This document shows positions 23,378 through 31,376 of a stretch of DNA of 31,900 nt, in pieces. The position numbers and the translations under genes were made by a program. Origin of the DNA: Candidatus Benthicola azotiphorus. GTDB lineage: Bacteria; Gemmatimonadota; Gemmatimonadetes; Palauibacterales; Palauibacteraceae. How positions within the stretch are numbered: the stretch's first letter is position 1; each line of letters starts with the position of its first letter. Where the stretch lies: the NCBI GenBank assembly GCA_947581745.1, contig CANPVW010000228.1:1-31900 (forward strand), in the 5' to 3' direction. The notes beneath the pieces were generated by a model. It did not search any database, was not told where the DNA came from, and saw only the letters and a list, made by a program, of their open reading frames with translations.

Positions 23378-24591
23378 CCGCGTCCCTCCGTCGCCGCGAT
23401 TCGCCGTCCCGTGTCCGCGAGGAAGTTCTCTATCGTGTCCGCGAGCGCCTTCGCGATGCGGTCCTGGCGTGCGGGATCCGTCAACTGCGACTCGTCCGCG
23501 CGGTTCGTGATGTATCCCAGCTCGACGAGCACGGCGGGAAGCAGGCCAGGCGTCATCAGTACGTAGTAGGGCCCCTGGCGGGCCCCCCTGTCCTGGCTGT
23601 CCACGGCGCCCCGCAGGCCGTTCTGGATGTGACCCGCGAGGATGCGCGATTCCCTGCGGTAGGCGTCCCGGTCCACCGTTGCGAGGATGATCTCCAGCTG
23701 CTCCAGGTTCGGGGGCCTGGCCCCTTCCTCCAGCTCGATGACCGCATTCTCACGGCGCGCAACCGCCAGCGCGTCGTCGGTGCGCGCCTGTCCGAGGTGG
23801 TACGTCGTGAAGCCGCGCGCAGCCGTTCGTCCACCCGGCTGCGCGTCCACGTGAATCGAGATGAACAGATCGGCATCCCATTCCACGGCGAGGCTGGGTC
23901 GTTCCATCACCTCCACGAAGACGTCCTTGTCCCTGGTCAACAGCGGCTCGATTCCCCCGCGGCGCCTGAGCTCTTCAGCGAGCTTCTTCGAGACCGCCAG
24001 CGTGATGTCCTTCTCCTTCGCCCGGGTTCGAGGACTCATCGTGCCCGGATCGACGCCGCCGTGACCCGCGTCTATCACTACCCGCCAGGGACCCGGCCGC
24101 CGGGATCCTGGTGTCGGACGTGGATCGGTCACGACGTTCACCGCCGGAACCGCCGGCACGGCAGATCCCGCTCCCGGCTCTGTCCGGCCCGTCGTCGGGA
24201 ACCTCTCCGTGAACAGTTCGAGCGGAACCCATATCTCTCCGCCCTGCCGGTACGGGACGTTCGTAAGCTGGAACACGGAGTCGCCGTACCTTCCGAACGG
24301 TGACCCGGCGCGCAGCTCCAGAGGAGCTCCCGCGACCTGTCCGGTCGCGGCGCCGTCCCGCTGGAAGGAGCCGGACACCACCGACTCCGGAACCTGGCTC
24401 CAGCGGACCGCCTCGAACCCGTGGTGCCGCCCGATCTCGACCGACCAGGTCGTCCCACCGATCTCGACCTCGGCGGCGGACGGCTGACCGGCCGCCGGCC
24501 TGCCGATGCCAAGAAGAAGGAAGCCGAGGAGACTCGCGGTTCGCCCGAGGTCGACCCCCCGCGCCAATCGCCGATTCGTCCTCGACCTCAC
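23374..24591 (-). CDS. N-acetylmuramoyl-L-alanine amidase (Amidase_3)
   Basis: Zinc peptidoglycan amidase that cuts the bond between MurNAc and the stem peptide in the periplasm, about 405 aa. An N-terminal signal segment (RTASLLGFLLLGIGRPAAGQ) is followed by a small beta domain (38-130) like the copper-amine-oxidase/stalk domain often attached to these enzymes. A Pro-rich linker leads to the Amidase_3 domain (about 170-395): zinc ligands His177 (DAGHGG), Glu193 (AKEKDI) and His247 (SIHVDA), and catalytic Glu357 (LVELGYITN). All key residues are present. Start chosen at GTG 24591, which has GAGGAG 6 nt upstream and lies 10 nt after smpB; GTG 24633 would overlap smpB and put polar residues before the signal. 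The 3' end overlaps the TPR lipoprotein gene. Confidence 0.94.
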   Translation of the reverse strand: MRSRTNRRLARGVDLGRTASLLGFLLLGIGRPAAGQPSAAEVEIGGTTWSVEIGRHHGFEAVRWSQVPESVVSGSFQRDGAATGQVAGAPLELRAGSPFGRYGDSVFQLTNVPYRQGGEIWVPLELFTERFPTTGRTEPGAGSAVPAVPAVNVVTDPRPTPGSRRPGPWRVVIDAGHGGVDPGTMSPRTRAKEKDITLAVSKKLAEELRRRGGIEPLLTRDKDVFVEVMERPSLAVEWDADLFISIHVDAQPGGRTAARGFTTYHLGQARTDDALAVARRENAVIELEEGARPPNLEQLEIILATVDRDAYRRESRILAGHIQNGLRGAVDSQDRGARQGPYYVLMTPGLLPAVLVELGYITNRADESQLTDPARQDRIAKALADTIENFLADTGRRIAATEGRG

Positions 24592-24601
24592 CGGATGCTC
24601 C

Positions 24602-25078
24602 TCATTCTCCGTCCCTGCCGCCGTGAATTGCACGCTCGACCTCCCGCTGCATGACGTCCCTCTTCAGGCTCTCTCGCTTGTCGTGCAGCTTCTTCCCCCG
24701 CGCCAGTCCAAGGGTCACCTTGGCCCGACCGCGCGTGAAGTGCAGGTCGAGGGGCACCAGGGTAAACCCCCGTTCGGCCGTCTTGACTGCCAGCCGATGG
24801 AGCTCCCTCCGGTGCACCAGGAGCTTCCTGCGACGCAGGGGATCGGGAAGATCGATGTGGGCGGAGTCGTACGGACTGATGTGGAGGTTGTGGAGCCACA
24901 GCTCCCCCTCCTCCACCGCCGCGTAGGAATCGTTGAAGCTCGCCCTGCCAGCGCGCAGAGACTTCACTTCCGCCCCTTCCAGCACCAGGCCCGCTTCGAG
25001 CTCTTCGAGAACCTCGAACTCGTGACGGGCCTTTCTGTTCCGCAGGACGATCTTCTGGCCGCCGGCCGATCGCGCCAC
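24602..25078 (-). CDS. smpB: SsrA-binding protein SmpB
   Basis: Small tmRNA-binding protein of trans-translation, which rescues stalled ribosomes, 158 aa from GTG 25078. Family motifs are clear: NRKARHEFEVLEELEAGLVL, GAEVKSLRAGRASFNDSYA, LWLHNLHISPYD, RRKLLLH-like RRRKLLVHRRELHRL, and the basic C-terminal tail GKKLHDKRESLKRD that enters the ribosome A site. A GGAGG tract lies 4 nt before GTG 25078; a TTG at 25120 would add 14 non-conserved residues. The tmRNA gene (ssrA) is not in this window. The amidase gene follows after 10 nt, so smpB may head the amidase-pyr run. Confidence 0.96.
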   Translation of the reverse strand: MARSAGGQKIVLRNRKARHEFEVLEELEAGLVLEGAEVKSLRAGRASFNDSYAAVEEGELWLHNLHISPYDSAHIDLPDPLRRRKLLVHRRELHRLAVKTAERGFTLVPLDLHFTRGRAKVTLGLARGKKLHDKRESLKRDVMQREVERAIHGGRDGE

Positions 25079-25166
25079 CTGACCTCCCGAGCCGCACGGC
25101 GGATGGACGAGACCGGGCAAATCTAGGCGAGGCCGCGGTACCGCGCTACCGGCGCGTCTACAGTGC

Positions 25167-26114
25167 TCACATCTGGTCGAACATCACCCGTTGGCGCCGC
25201 ATGACGCTGCGCTGGCCGTACACCTTGGCGACCTCGCCCCCGAGCACGAAGATCACCGCGGCATAGTACAGCGAGATGACGATGACGATCAGCGTCGCGA
25301 AGGCGAAGAAGACCTGGCTGAAGTCCGCCACTTCGGAAAGGTACCAGCTCAGCGCGCTCTTCAGCAGCTCGAACCCGATGGCGGAGAAACCGGCGGCGAC
25401 GGTCGCGATCCTCCAGCTCAGGCGGGTGGTAGGCACGAACTTGTAGATCAGCAGGAACATGAGGAATATGGCCCCGTACGCCGTCGCGTAACCGAGAGCC
25501 TGGAGGGCCTGGGTCGTGGGCAACCCGAGCTGCTCGATGACTTCCAGCCCTACCGCCGTCAACGTGGTCGTGATCCCGATGTTGGCGGTCAGCAGCAGGC
25601 TGGCGATCACGACCATCTTGACGTCGAGAATCTTGCCCTTGATGATCCCCGGTCCCTCGCGCAGGTCGAAGACCGCTTCCAGGACCGTGCGCAGCGAGCC
25701 GAAGAGGCGGGTGGAGAACCATACGAACAGTACCCCGCTGATGATCCCCACCGATCCCGACGACTCCACGATGTCCGCGAGCTGCTTCCGCAGCTGGGCC
25801 TCCGTGGCCGGATTGACCGGCATCAGAGTCCCGAGCCACTCCATCACGGCGTTCTGCGGCGCGGCAATCCGCGGAGCCAGCGCGATGCCGGCGATCGAAA
25901 GGACCAGGATGAGGAACGGTACGGCGGCCAGCAGGAGGCTGAAGGTGAGGCCCCCGGCCAGAAAGAAGATGTTGTCGGCGGCCGCCTGGTCGTAGACCTC
26001 GCGAAGGTACTCCCACGCACCCCGAAGCCCGCGCCGGAAACCGGGCACCTGCCGGGCGCCGGTCGACGACCGGCGCCCCGGCGCACTGTCGGGAATCGGA
26101 GGACGCGACGTCAC
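25167..26114 (-). CDS. YihY/BrkB-family integral membrane protein
   Basis: A 315-aa inner-membrane protein of the YihY/virulence factor BrkB family, long mis-named ribonuclease BN. About six transmembrane helices are visible, beginning with the family signature AADNIFFLAGGLTFSLLLAA (about 46-65), then VPFLILVLSIAGIAL, a central soluble loop with LFGSLRTVLEAVFDLREGPG, and late helices such as FSQVFFAFATLIVIVISLYYAAVIF. The C-terminal tail is basic (YGQRSVMRRQRVMFDQM). Members may be transporters or lipid-flipping proteins; the function is not settled. The GTG start at 26114 has only a weak ribosome binding site. It lies 45 nt after the YtxH-like gene, which suggests one transcript. Confidence 0.9.
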   Translation of the reverse strand: MTSRPPIPDSAPGRRSSTGARQVPGFRRGLRGAWEYLREVYDQAAADNIFFLAGGLTFSLLLAAVPFLILVLSIAGIALAPRIAAPQNAVMEWLGTLMPVNPATEAQLRKQLADIVESSGSVGIISGVLFVWFSTRLFGSLRTVLEAVFDLREGPGIIKGKILDVKMVVIASLLLTANIGITTTLTAVGLEVIEQLGLPTTQALQALGYATAYGAIFLMFLLIYKFVPTTRLSWRIATVAAGFSAIGFELLKSALSWYLSEVADFSQVFFAFATLIVIVISLYYAAVIFVLGGEVAKVYGQRSVMRRQRVMFDQM

Positions 26115-26159
26115 GTCGGCCCGGCTTGGGCCCGGGACTTAGACATCGCGGCCTGCGCC

Positions 26160-26663
26160 TCAGTCGGCCGCTGGCTCTTCGACTGGCTCGACGGCCTCGT
26201 CGAACTCCTCCCCGGTTTCGTCCGCGAGGTCCGCGATCCTCTGGCGATACTCCGCTTTGCTTTCCGCGACCCGCTTCTCCAGATCCTCACGCGCCTTGCG
26301 GGCGGTCGTGCGACCGACCTTCACGGCCTCTTCAGCCTGGGTCTTCCGCGCGCGGAGATCCTCCCTGGCCGTGTCGACCCGATCACCGATGTCCCCCCGG
26401 ACCCTCTGCACCCGGTCCTCCACGTCCTCCCGGACCCTGTGATAGCGGCCTTCGACATCGTCTCGCATCAGCTGCAGGCGGTCCTCGGCATCGTCCCGCA
26501 ACTTCCTGACCCGGTCCCTGATCTCGGCCTTCGTCTCCTCACCGCTCTTGGGAGCGTACAGGAGGGCGACCACCGCACCCAGGATGGCCCCGCCGAAGAA
26601 GGCACCGAAACCCGAGTTCCGCCGTTCCACGATCACCACGGGGGTGTCGCCGTTCTGTGTCAT
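26160..26663 (-). CDS. YtxH-domain protein with long charged coiled coil
   Basis: A 167-aa protein with one N-terminal membrane helix (AFFGGAILGAVVALLYAPKS) that carries the YtxH signature LLYAPKSGEETR-like (here SGEETKAEIRD). It is followed by about 110 residues of highly charged heptad-like sequence rich in Arg, Asp and Glu (for example RDDVEGRYHRVREDVEDRVQ), predicted to be a long coiled coil, and an acidic tail. YtxH proteins are linked to general stress in Firmicutes; here only an envelope-anchored structural role can be suggested. The ATG at 26663 has a poor ribosome binding site. It is upstream of the YihY-like gene on the same strand. Confidence 0.88.
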   Translation of the reverse strand: MTQNGDTPVVIVERRNSGFGAFFGGAILGAVVALLYAPKSGEETKAEIRDRVRKLRDDAEDRLQLMRDDVEGRYHRVREDVEDRVQRVRGDIGDRVDTAREDLRARKTQAEEAVKVGRTTARKAREDLEKRVAESKAEYRQRIADLADETGEEFDEAVEPVEEPAAD

Positions 26664-26696
26664 ATCGTCCGTCCCGTCTGTGTGAGAATCCGGACG

Positions 26697-26717
26697 GCGC
26701 CGGCACCTCGCCGGCGC
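26697..26717. terminator. Hairpin upstream of the YtxH-like gene
   Basis: GCGCCGGC (26697-26704) pairs with GCCGGCGC (26710-26717) over a 5-nt loop. It is the second of two hairpins in the 107-bp gap after the M28 peptidase gene. No T-tract is seen. Confidence 0.35.
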
Positions 26718-26730
26718 ACCCGGTATTGAC

Positions 26731-26760
26731 TGAATCTATTCCCCGGAGAGGGGCGATTCA
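26731..26760 (-). terminator. Hairpin just after the M28 peptidase stop
   Basis: The outer stem TGAATC/GATTCA (26731-26736 with 26755-26760) encloses an inner CCCC/GGGG stem (26741-26744 with 26750-26753). It begins 10 nt past the stop of the minus-strand peptidase gene, a good position for a terminator, though only a weak T-content follows. Confidence 0.45.
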
Positions 26761-26770
26761 ACTTCCGGAC

Positions 26771-28273
26771 TCAGGATCGGGGTGTCTCTACGACCTTCTC
26801 GTACGCGTCGGGGTCCCACGCCGGCCGTTCGTCTGCGTTCGCGATGTCCAGCCCCAGGTAGAAGACGAGCCGACCGATGCGCGCCATCTTCTCGAAATCG
26901 ATCAGATCCACTTCGTCGCCCGGCTGGTGATACTGATCGTGCGTGCCGTTGAAGAAGAAGAGGATCGGAACTCCCCGACGGGCAAAATTGTAATGGTCGG
27001 ACCTCGTGTAGAAGCTCTCCTCCGGCCAGATGTCGTCGATGACGGCCATGTCCAGCTCCGGATGCTCGGCCGAGATCCGCTCGACTTCGTCCCCCAGCGT
27101 CGACTCCTCCTTGCCGATGGCCACGATCGTGTCCGACCAGTTCCGGCCGACCATGTCCATGTTGAGATCGGCGACGGTGTTCTCCAGGGGATATGTCGGG
27201 TTCTCGGCATAGTAGCGCGACCCCAACAGGCCCTTCTCTTCACCGCTCACGGTCATGAAGATGATGGAGCGCCTCGGCGGAGTGCTGAGGCTCGCGAACG
27301 CACGCGCGAGCTCGACCACCGTCACGGTGCCCGAACCATCGTCGTCGGCGCCGTTGTAGATCGAATCCCCGTCCACCGCGCGTCCCACACCGACGTGATC
27401 CATGTGGGCCGTGATCAGCACGTATTCGTCGCGCAGCTGCGGATCGGATCCCCGAAGAACGCCGATCGTGTTGGGGGCGTGCTCCTCCGAGATCTCGGCG
27501 TTCGTCACCAGCCGGGCTCGCCAGTCTCCCTCCAGCGCACCCTCGGTCACCTGTGCCGCCAGGCCGGCCGGCAGGGAGGTCTGAGCCACGAACACGACGG
27601 GCACGCCGTCGGATTCGAGATCGCCGTACACGACGCGCTCGCCGCCGAGGAAGCCGCGGAATCGATCGAACTGCGCCTCGGGCAGGTCCATGACGATCAC
27701 GAGACCCGCGGGCTTCGCTGCCTGCATCGCTTCGCGAAGGCGTCCGCCGAAAACCTGTCGAATGTTCGCCGTGGTCACCCGGAGCACCGCGACCCGACCC
27801 GCGGCATCAGGCATGTCGCTCGCGTCCCCGGCCACGACCAGCGGCCCATCCGCTTCGGCCGTGCTGCCGGTGGCCTGGACGAAGTAGTCCGTACCGTATG
27901 CCAGGGCGACGTCGCCGTCAGGACCCGAGATCCTGAATTCCTGCCGATCCGCGGCCGCGGGGCCGATGCGGGTCATCGGATACAGCTGGATGAAGTCGTC
28001 CCCCGCTCCCGGCTCGAGGCCGAACTGACGGAACTGGTCCGCGATGTAGCGCGCCGTCTCCGTCAGTTCGGGACTCGGCGTGTTCCTGCCGCGCATCGAG
28101 TCGTCCGCGATCACTCCCAACTGCATCCGGAGGTTCTCGGGTGTGATCGACGCCGCGGCTGCGGCCGCATCATCGGCGCCTCCGGACGCCATCTGCCCGC
28201 AGGCGGCGGATGCGGTCAGCAGCACCGCGCTCAATGCCATCGGCAGGATTCCCCTGAACTCACTCGTCCGCAT
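26771..28273 (-). CDS. Exported M28-family zinc aminopeptidase with PA-like insert
   Basis: Secreted or lipid-anchored metallopeptidase of 500 aa. The N-terminus (MRTSEFRGILPMALSAVLLT then ASAAC, Cys25) is a lipoprotein-like or type I signal, followed by an Ala/Gly/Asp-rich linker. A protease-associated-like segment spans about 130-260. The M28 domain carries the two-zinc site: His290 (ITAHMDHVG), Asp310 (NGADDDGSG), the Glu345-Glu346 pair (SGEEKGLLGS), Asp373 (NMDMVGRN) and His449 (YHQPGDEVD), so it should be active. Substrates are probably peptides released outside the cell. ATG 28273 has AAGGA about 10 nt upstream; an upstream in-frame start at 28318 would add residues before the signal. 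Monocistronic, with hairpins after the stop, and divergent from the DUF58 gene. Confidence 0.94.
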   Translation of the reverse strand: MRTSEFRGILPMALSAVLLTASAACGQMASGGADDAAAAAASITPENLRMQLGVIADDSMRGRNTPSPELTETARYIADQFRQFGLEPGAGDDFIQLYPMTRIGPAAADRQEFRISGPDGDVALAYGTDYFVQATGSTAEADGPLVVAGDASDMPDAAGRVAVLRVTTANIRQVFGGRLREAMQAAKPAGLVIVMDLPEAQFDRFRGFLGGERVVYGDLESDGVPVVFVAQTSLPAGLAAQVTEGALEGDWRARLVTNAEISEEHAPNTIGVLRGSDPQLRDEYVLITAHMDHVGVGRAVDGDSIYNGADDDGSGTVTVVELARAFASLSTPPRRSIIFMTVSGEEKGLLGSRYYAENPTYPLENTVADLNMDMVGRNWSDTIVAIGKEESTLGDEVERISAEHPELDMAVIDDIWPEESFYTRSDHYNFARRGVPILFFFNGTHDQYHQPGDEVDLIDFEKMARIGRLVFYLGLDIANADERPAWDPDAYEKVVETPRS

Positions 28274-28488
28274 CGAAATCAGTCCTTTCAAGACCGCCGC
28301 GCGTCGGGCAGGCGTCACTGCACCTGAGCCGCAACGCGGGCCGGAACTTCACCGGACGCCCGGTGTGCTATCCCCCCCGACACCACCATGACGGACGGGC
28401 TTGCGGTCCAATCTGCCGCGCTTCATTTACTGGACGCCCTCGCGTGAGGAACCGTCGAGTACTACAGGACAACACTCGAGTAGTCGGA

Positions 28489-29442
28489 ATGGATGCGAGA
28501 AGTTCCCCAGACGAAGACTCGCGGGAGCGCGCGGGAGCGATCCGCACGCCGATCGAGCAGCTCGATCCGGCCGCTCTCGCGACGCTCGGCAACCTCGAGT
28601 TCGTGGCACATTCGGTGGTAGAGGGCTTTCTCATCGGTCTCCACCGTTCGCCGCACCGAGGCTTCTCGGTCGAGTTCGCCGAGAATCGTCCGTACGTGCC
28701 GGGAGACGACGTGCGCTACGTGGACTGGCGGATGTACGCCCGCTCGGACCGCTACTACATCAAGCAGTACGAAGAGGAAACCAATCTCCGAGCCTACCTG
28801 GCTCTCGATACCAGTCGTTCGATGGACTGGACGTCGACCCCGGGAAGCCTCCTCACGAAGCTCGATTACGGGCGGCTGCTGGCGGCATCTCTGGCCTACC
28901 TGTTGTTGCGGCAGGGTGACGCGGTAGGGCTGCTCGCATTCGACGAACGCATCCGCCTCCGGGTGCCGCCGAAAGCCACGAAAAGCCACCTGGCACCGCT
29001 GCTCGGCTCGCTGGCCCGTCTCCGTGGGTCCGGGACGACCGACGCCGGTGGCGCCGTTCAGGAAGTCGCACTCCGCATGAGACGCCGGGGACTTGTCGTA
29101 CTCATCTCGGATCTCCTCGTGGATACCGGGGAGACGCTGCACGCCCTTCACTATCTGAGACACCAGGGCCACGAGGTCCTCGTCTTCCATCTGATGGACC
29201 CGGGCGAGCGGGATCTGCCGGAAGCGGGGGACGCGGTGTTCTTCGACCCGGAGGACGAGACCGAGTTGCGGACGGACTCTGCGGCGTTGCGCCCGGAGTA
29301 CCGACGTGCCGTCGAGGAAGCGGTGCGGTCCTGGGGTGTGGAGTGCCGTCGCATGGGGGCGGACTACCATCTGTTCACGACCGACACTCCACTCGGCGCC
29401 GTCCTCGGTGAGTATCTCCAGAAACGGTCGCGTCTCGGATGA
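28489..29442 (+). CDS. DUF58 protein (vWA-like, MoxR-associated type)
   Basis: A 317-aa cytoplasmic DUF58 protein. The signature block SPHRGFSVEFAENRPYVPGD followed by DVRYVDWRMYARSDRYYIKQ (55-93) and the vWA-like metal site LALDTSRSM (D107, S109, S111) identify the family. Members usually work with a MoxR ATPase and BatA/BatB-type membrane proteins in metal-dependent chaperone or envelope-stress functions. No moxR gene is seen in the window, but the BatA-like gene follows with an ATGA overlap. ATG 28489 is used because conservation begins just after it; the ribosome binding site is weak. The 215-bp gap upstream is shared with the divergent M28 peptidase and shows no clear promoter. Confidence 0.93.
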   Translation: MDARSSPDEDSRERAGAIRTPIEQLDPAALATLGNLEFVAHSVVEGFLIGLHRSPHRGFSVEFAENRPYVPGDDVRYVDWRMYARSDRYYIKQYEEETNLRAYLALDTSRSMDWTSTPGSLLTKLDYGRLLAASLAYLLLRQGDAVGLLAFDERIRLRVPPKATKSHLAPLLGSLARLRGSGTTDAGGAVQEVALRMRRRGLVVLISDLLVDTGETLHALHYLRHQGHEVLVFHLMDPGERDLPEAGDAVFFDPEDETELRTDSAALRPEYRRAVEEAVRSWGVECRRMGADYHLFTTDTPLGAVLGEYLQKRSRLG

Positions 29443-31376
29443 GCTTTCTCCATCCGTGGGCCGTGGGGCTGGCCGCCCTGGCGTCGCTCCCCGTGCTCCT
29501 GCACATCCTGCGTCGTGATACGCGGCGCAGGCTCGCCTTTCCGGCGATCCGCTACCTGCAACGGGCTCGAGAGAGAAGCGCCCGGGCGATCGAGCTTCGC
29601 GACCGGCTCCTGCTCGCCACGCGGTGCGCCCTGATCCTGACCCTGGCCGCTGCCGCCTCGGGTCCGCTCTTCGGGCGGGGCGACGTATCGGATCACTTTC
29701 CCACGGACCTCGTGCTGCTCATCGACAACTCGGGCAGCATGAGTCGGCTCGCGGGGGGGATCACGCTGCTGGACGTGCAGCGGGAGCGGGCGCTCGAGCT
29801 GGTGGCGAGCGCGAGATCGGGCGATCGGTTCTGGATCCTTCCGTGCGTCGGACCGGCCCTGGCCGTCGGCGTCCCCGCCGAAGCGGCCGCGCGGGCGGTC
29901 GAGCTCGTCGGGCCGACAGACGCCGCAGCGGACCTGAGCGCCGGCGTTCGGGAAGCCCTTCGGCTGCTGCCCGCCGGGACCACACGGGCGCGCGAGATCG
30001 TCGTCCTGTCGGACTTCCAGGACTCGGCCCTGCAGGGAAAGCCGGTGGACCTGCCGGACGATGTGAGGATCGTGGCGTCGCGAGTCGACGCGGACAGCGC
30101 GAACGCCGCTCTCCTGGACCTGACCGTGGAGCCCCCGCGCCCCGGACACGACGGAGCGGCTTCCGCCCGGGTGGCCTCGTTCGGGCCGATGACATCGGAC
30201 ACGGTGGAGGCCAGGCTGGTCGTCGACGGAGAGACGGTATCGATCGCCCGCGCCGGGATCGGCGGATCCGTGGTCCTGCGCCTCCCCGATCCGGGTGCCG
30301 GCCAGCACGCGATCTCGGTGGTGATTCCTCCGTCCGGTGCGCGCTTCGATGACCGCCGGCCCTTCGTCCTCAGGGTTCTCGAGACGCCGTCCGTTTGGCA
30401 CTCCGGGCCGCCCGGCAGCTACGTCTCTCGAGCGCTGGAGACCCTCGCGAGCGACGGCGGCCTGGACCTCCGCTCGACACCCGGGACCGCCACGGCGTGG
30501 TTCGTCGAAGGCCAGGTGGAGGGCTCCGCGCAGGTGGCATCAAATGGCGCCGGGCCCCTGTGGATTCTCACGCCACCGGCGGACGACGAGCTGCTGGCCC
30601 GCTTCAACTCCACCCTGGACCGGCTGGCGATTCCGTGGACGGTGACACTCGTCGACACTCCGGGTCGGCTGGAGATCGCCTCCTCGCCCGCCGTGCCGGG
30701 GCTGGAGTCGATTCGACTCCAGGGGCGCCACCGTCTGACGAGTGCCGGGGCAGGAGCGGACACCGTGTTTCTTCGCGCCAGCGACGGATCGCCCTGGCTC
30801 GTCGGAGGCCGTGCGTCGGGCCGGAAGTACCTTCTGATAGGCGCTCCACTGGTCCCGGAAGCCACTGACCTGCCCGTCAGTGCCGAGATGCTTCCATTCA
30901 TGGAGACCGTGCTGTTTGACTGGGCGGGTCTCGGAGGCGAGCTCCCCGCGCCCGTGACGGCCGGAACGGCCGCCCTGCTGCCGGCCGATGCCGACTCCGT
31001 GTCCACGCCTGAAGGGGAGACTCTCCGGGTGGACGGCGGAAGCCCCTACGTGCCGCTTCGCGTCGGAATGCACGAGATCTTCCGGAGGGGGGGCGGAACC
31101 TCGCTGCTCGCGGCGACGGCGCCAGCTTCCGAATCGGACCTCGGGACGGCCGCGCCGGGTCGGCTGGCCGGCTCCGACGGATCGGCCCGGATCATGGTGG
31201 CGTCCACGGGCCGGCAGTGGCGCGCGGCGATGTACGGCAGCCGGAGGGGGCGTCCACTGGCACCTTATCTCGTGGCGCTGGCGGTGTTCCTGGTCGTGGC
31301 CGAAGCCGTGATCGCCGCGCCCCGGAGGGGGACGATGGTCGCCCGGCATCACCACTCCGCCGGAGGCCGCTCCTGA
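29439..31376 (+). CDS. BatA-like membrane protein with von Willebrand A domain
   Basis: A 645-aa membrane protein. The N-terminal BatA motif (MSFLHPWAVGLAALASLPVL then LHILRR) gives the first helix, and LLLATRCALILTLAAAASGP the second. A vWA domain (about 88-250) follows with MIDAS Asp96-x-Ser98-x-Ser100 in LLIDNSGSM. The middle part (about 250-590) is a large soluble, probably periplasmic, beta-rich region like those of long BatA/CoxE-type proteins. A last helix is near 610-630 (PYLVALAVFLVVAEAVIAA), with a basic/His-rich tail. It overlaps the DUF58 gene by ATGA and the mfd start by 1 nt (TGATG). The role is probably with DUF58 in an envelope MoxR-like system; the exact function is unknown. 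Confidence 0.9.
   Translation: MSFLHPWAVGLAALASLPVLLHILRRDTRRRLAFPAIRYLQRARERSARAIELRDRLLLATRCALILTLAAAASGPLFGRGDVSDHFPTDLVLLIDNSGSMSRLAGGITLLDVQRERALELVASARSGDRFWILPCVGPALAVGVPAEAAARAVELVGPTDAAADLSAGVREALRLLPAGTTRAREIVVLSDFQDSALQGKPVDLPDDVRIVASRVDADSANAALLDLTVEPPRPGHDGAASARVASFGPMTSDTVEARLVVDGETVSIARAGIGGSVVLRLPDPGAGQHAISVVIPPSGARFDDRRPFVLRVLETPSVWHSGPPGSYVSRALETLASDGGLDLRSTPGTATAWFVEGQVEGSAQVASNGAGPLWILTPPADDELLARFNSTLDRLAIPWTVTLVDTPGRLEIASSPAVPGLESIRLQGRHRLTSAGAGADTVFLRASDGSPWLVGGRASGRKYLLIGAPLVPEATDLPVSAEMLPFMETVLFDWAGLGGELPAPVTAGTAALLPADADSVSTPEGETLRVDGGSPYVPLRVGMHEIFRRGGGTSLLAATAPASESDLGTAAPGRLAGSDGSARIMVASTGRQWRAAMYGSRRGRPLAPYLVALAVFLVVAEAVIAAPRRGTMVARHHHSAGGRS

Noticed and set aside
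26657..28327. Long open frame antisense to the M28 peptidase
   Set aside because: Composition is dominated by Arg, His and Val with no domain, while the minus-strand frame encodes a complete two-zinc peptidase.
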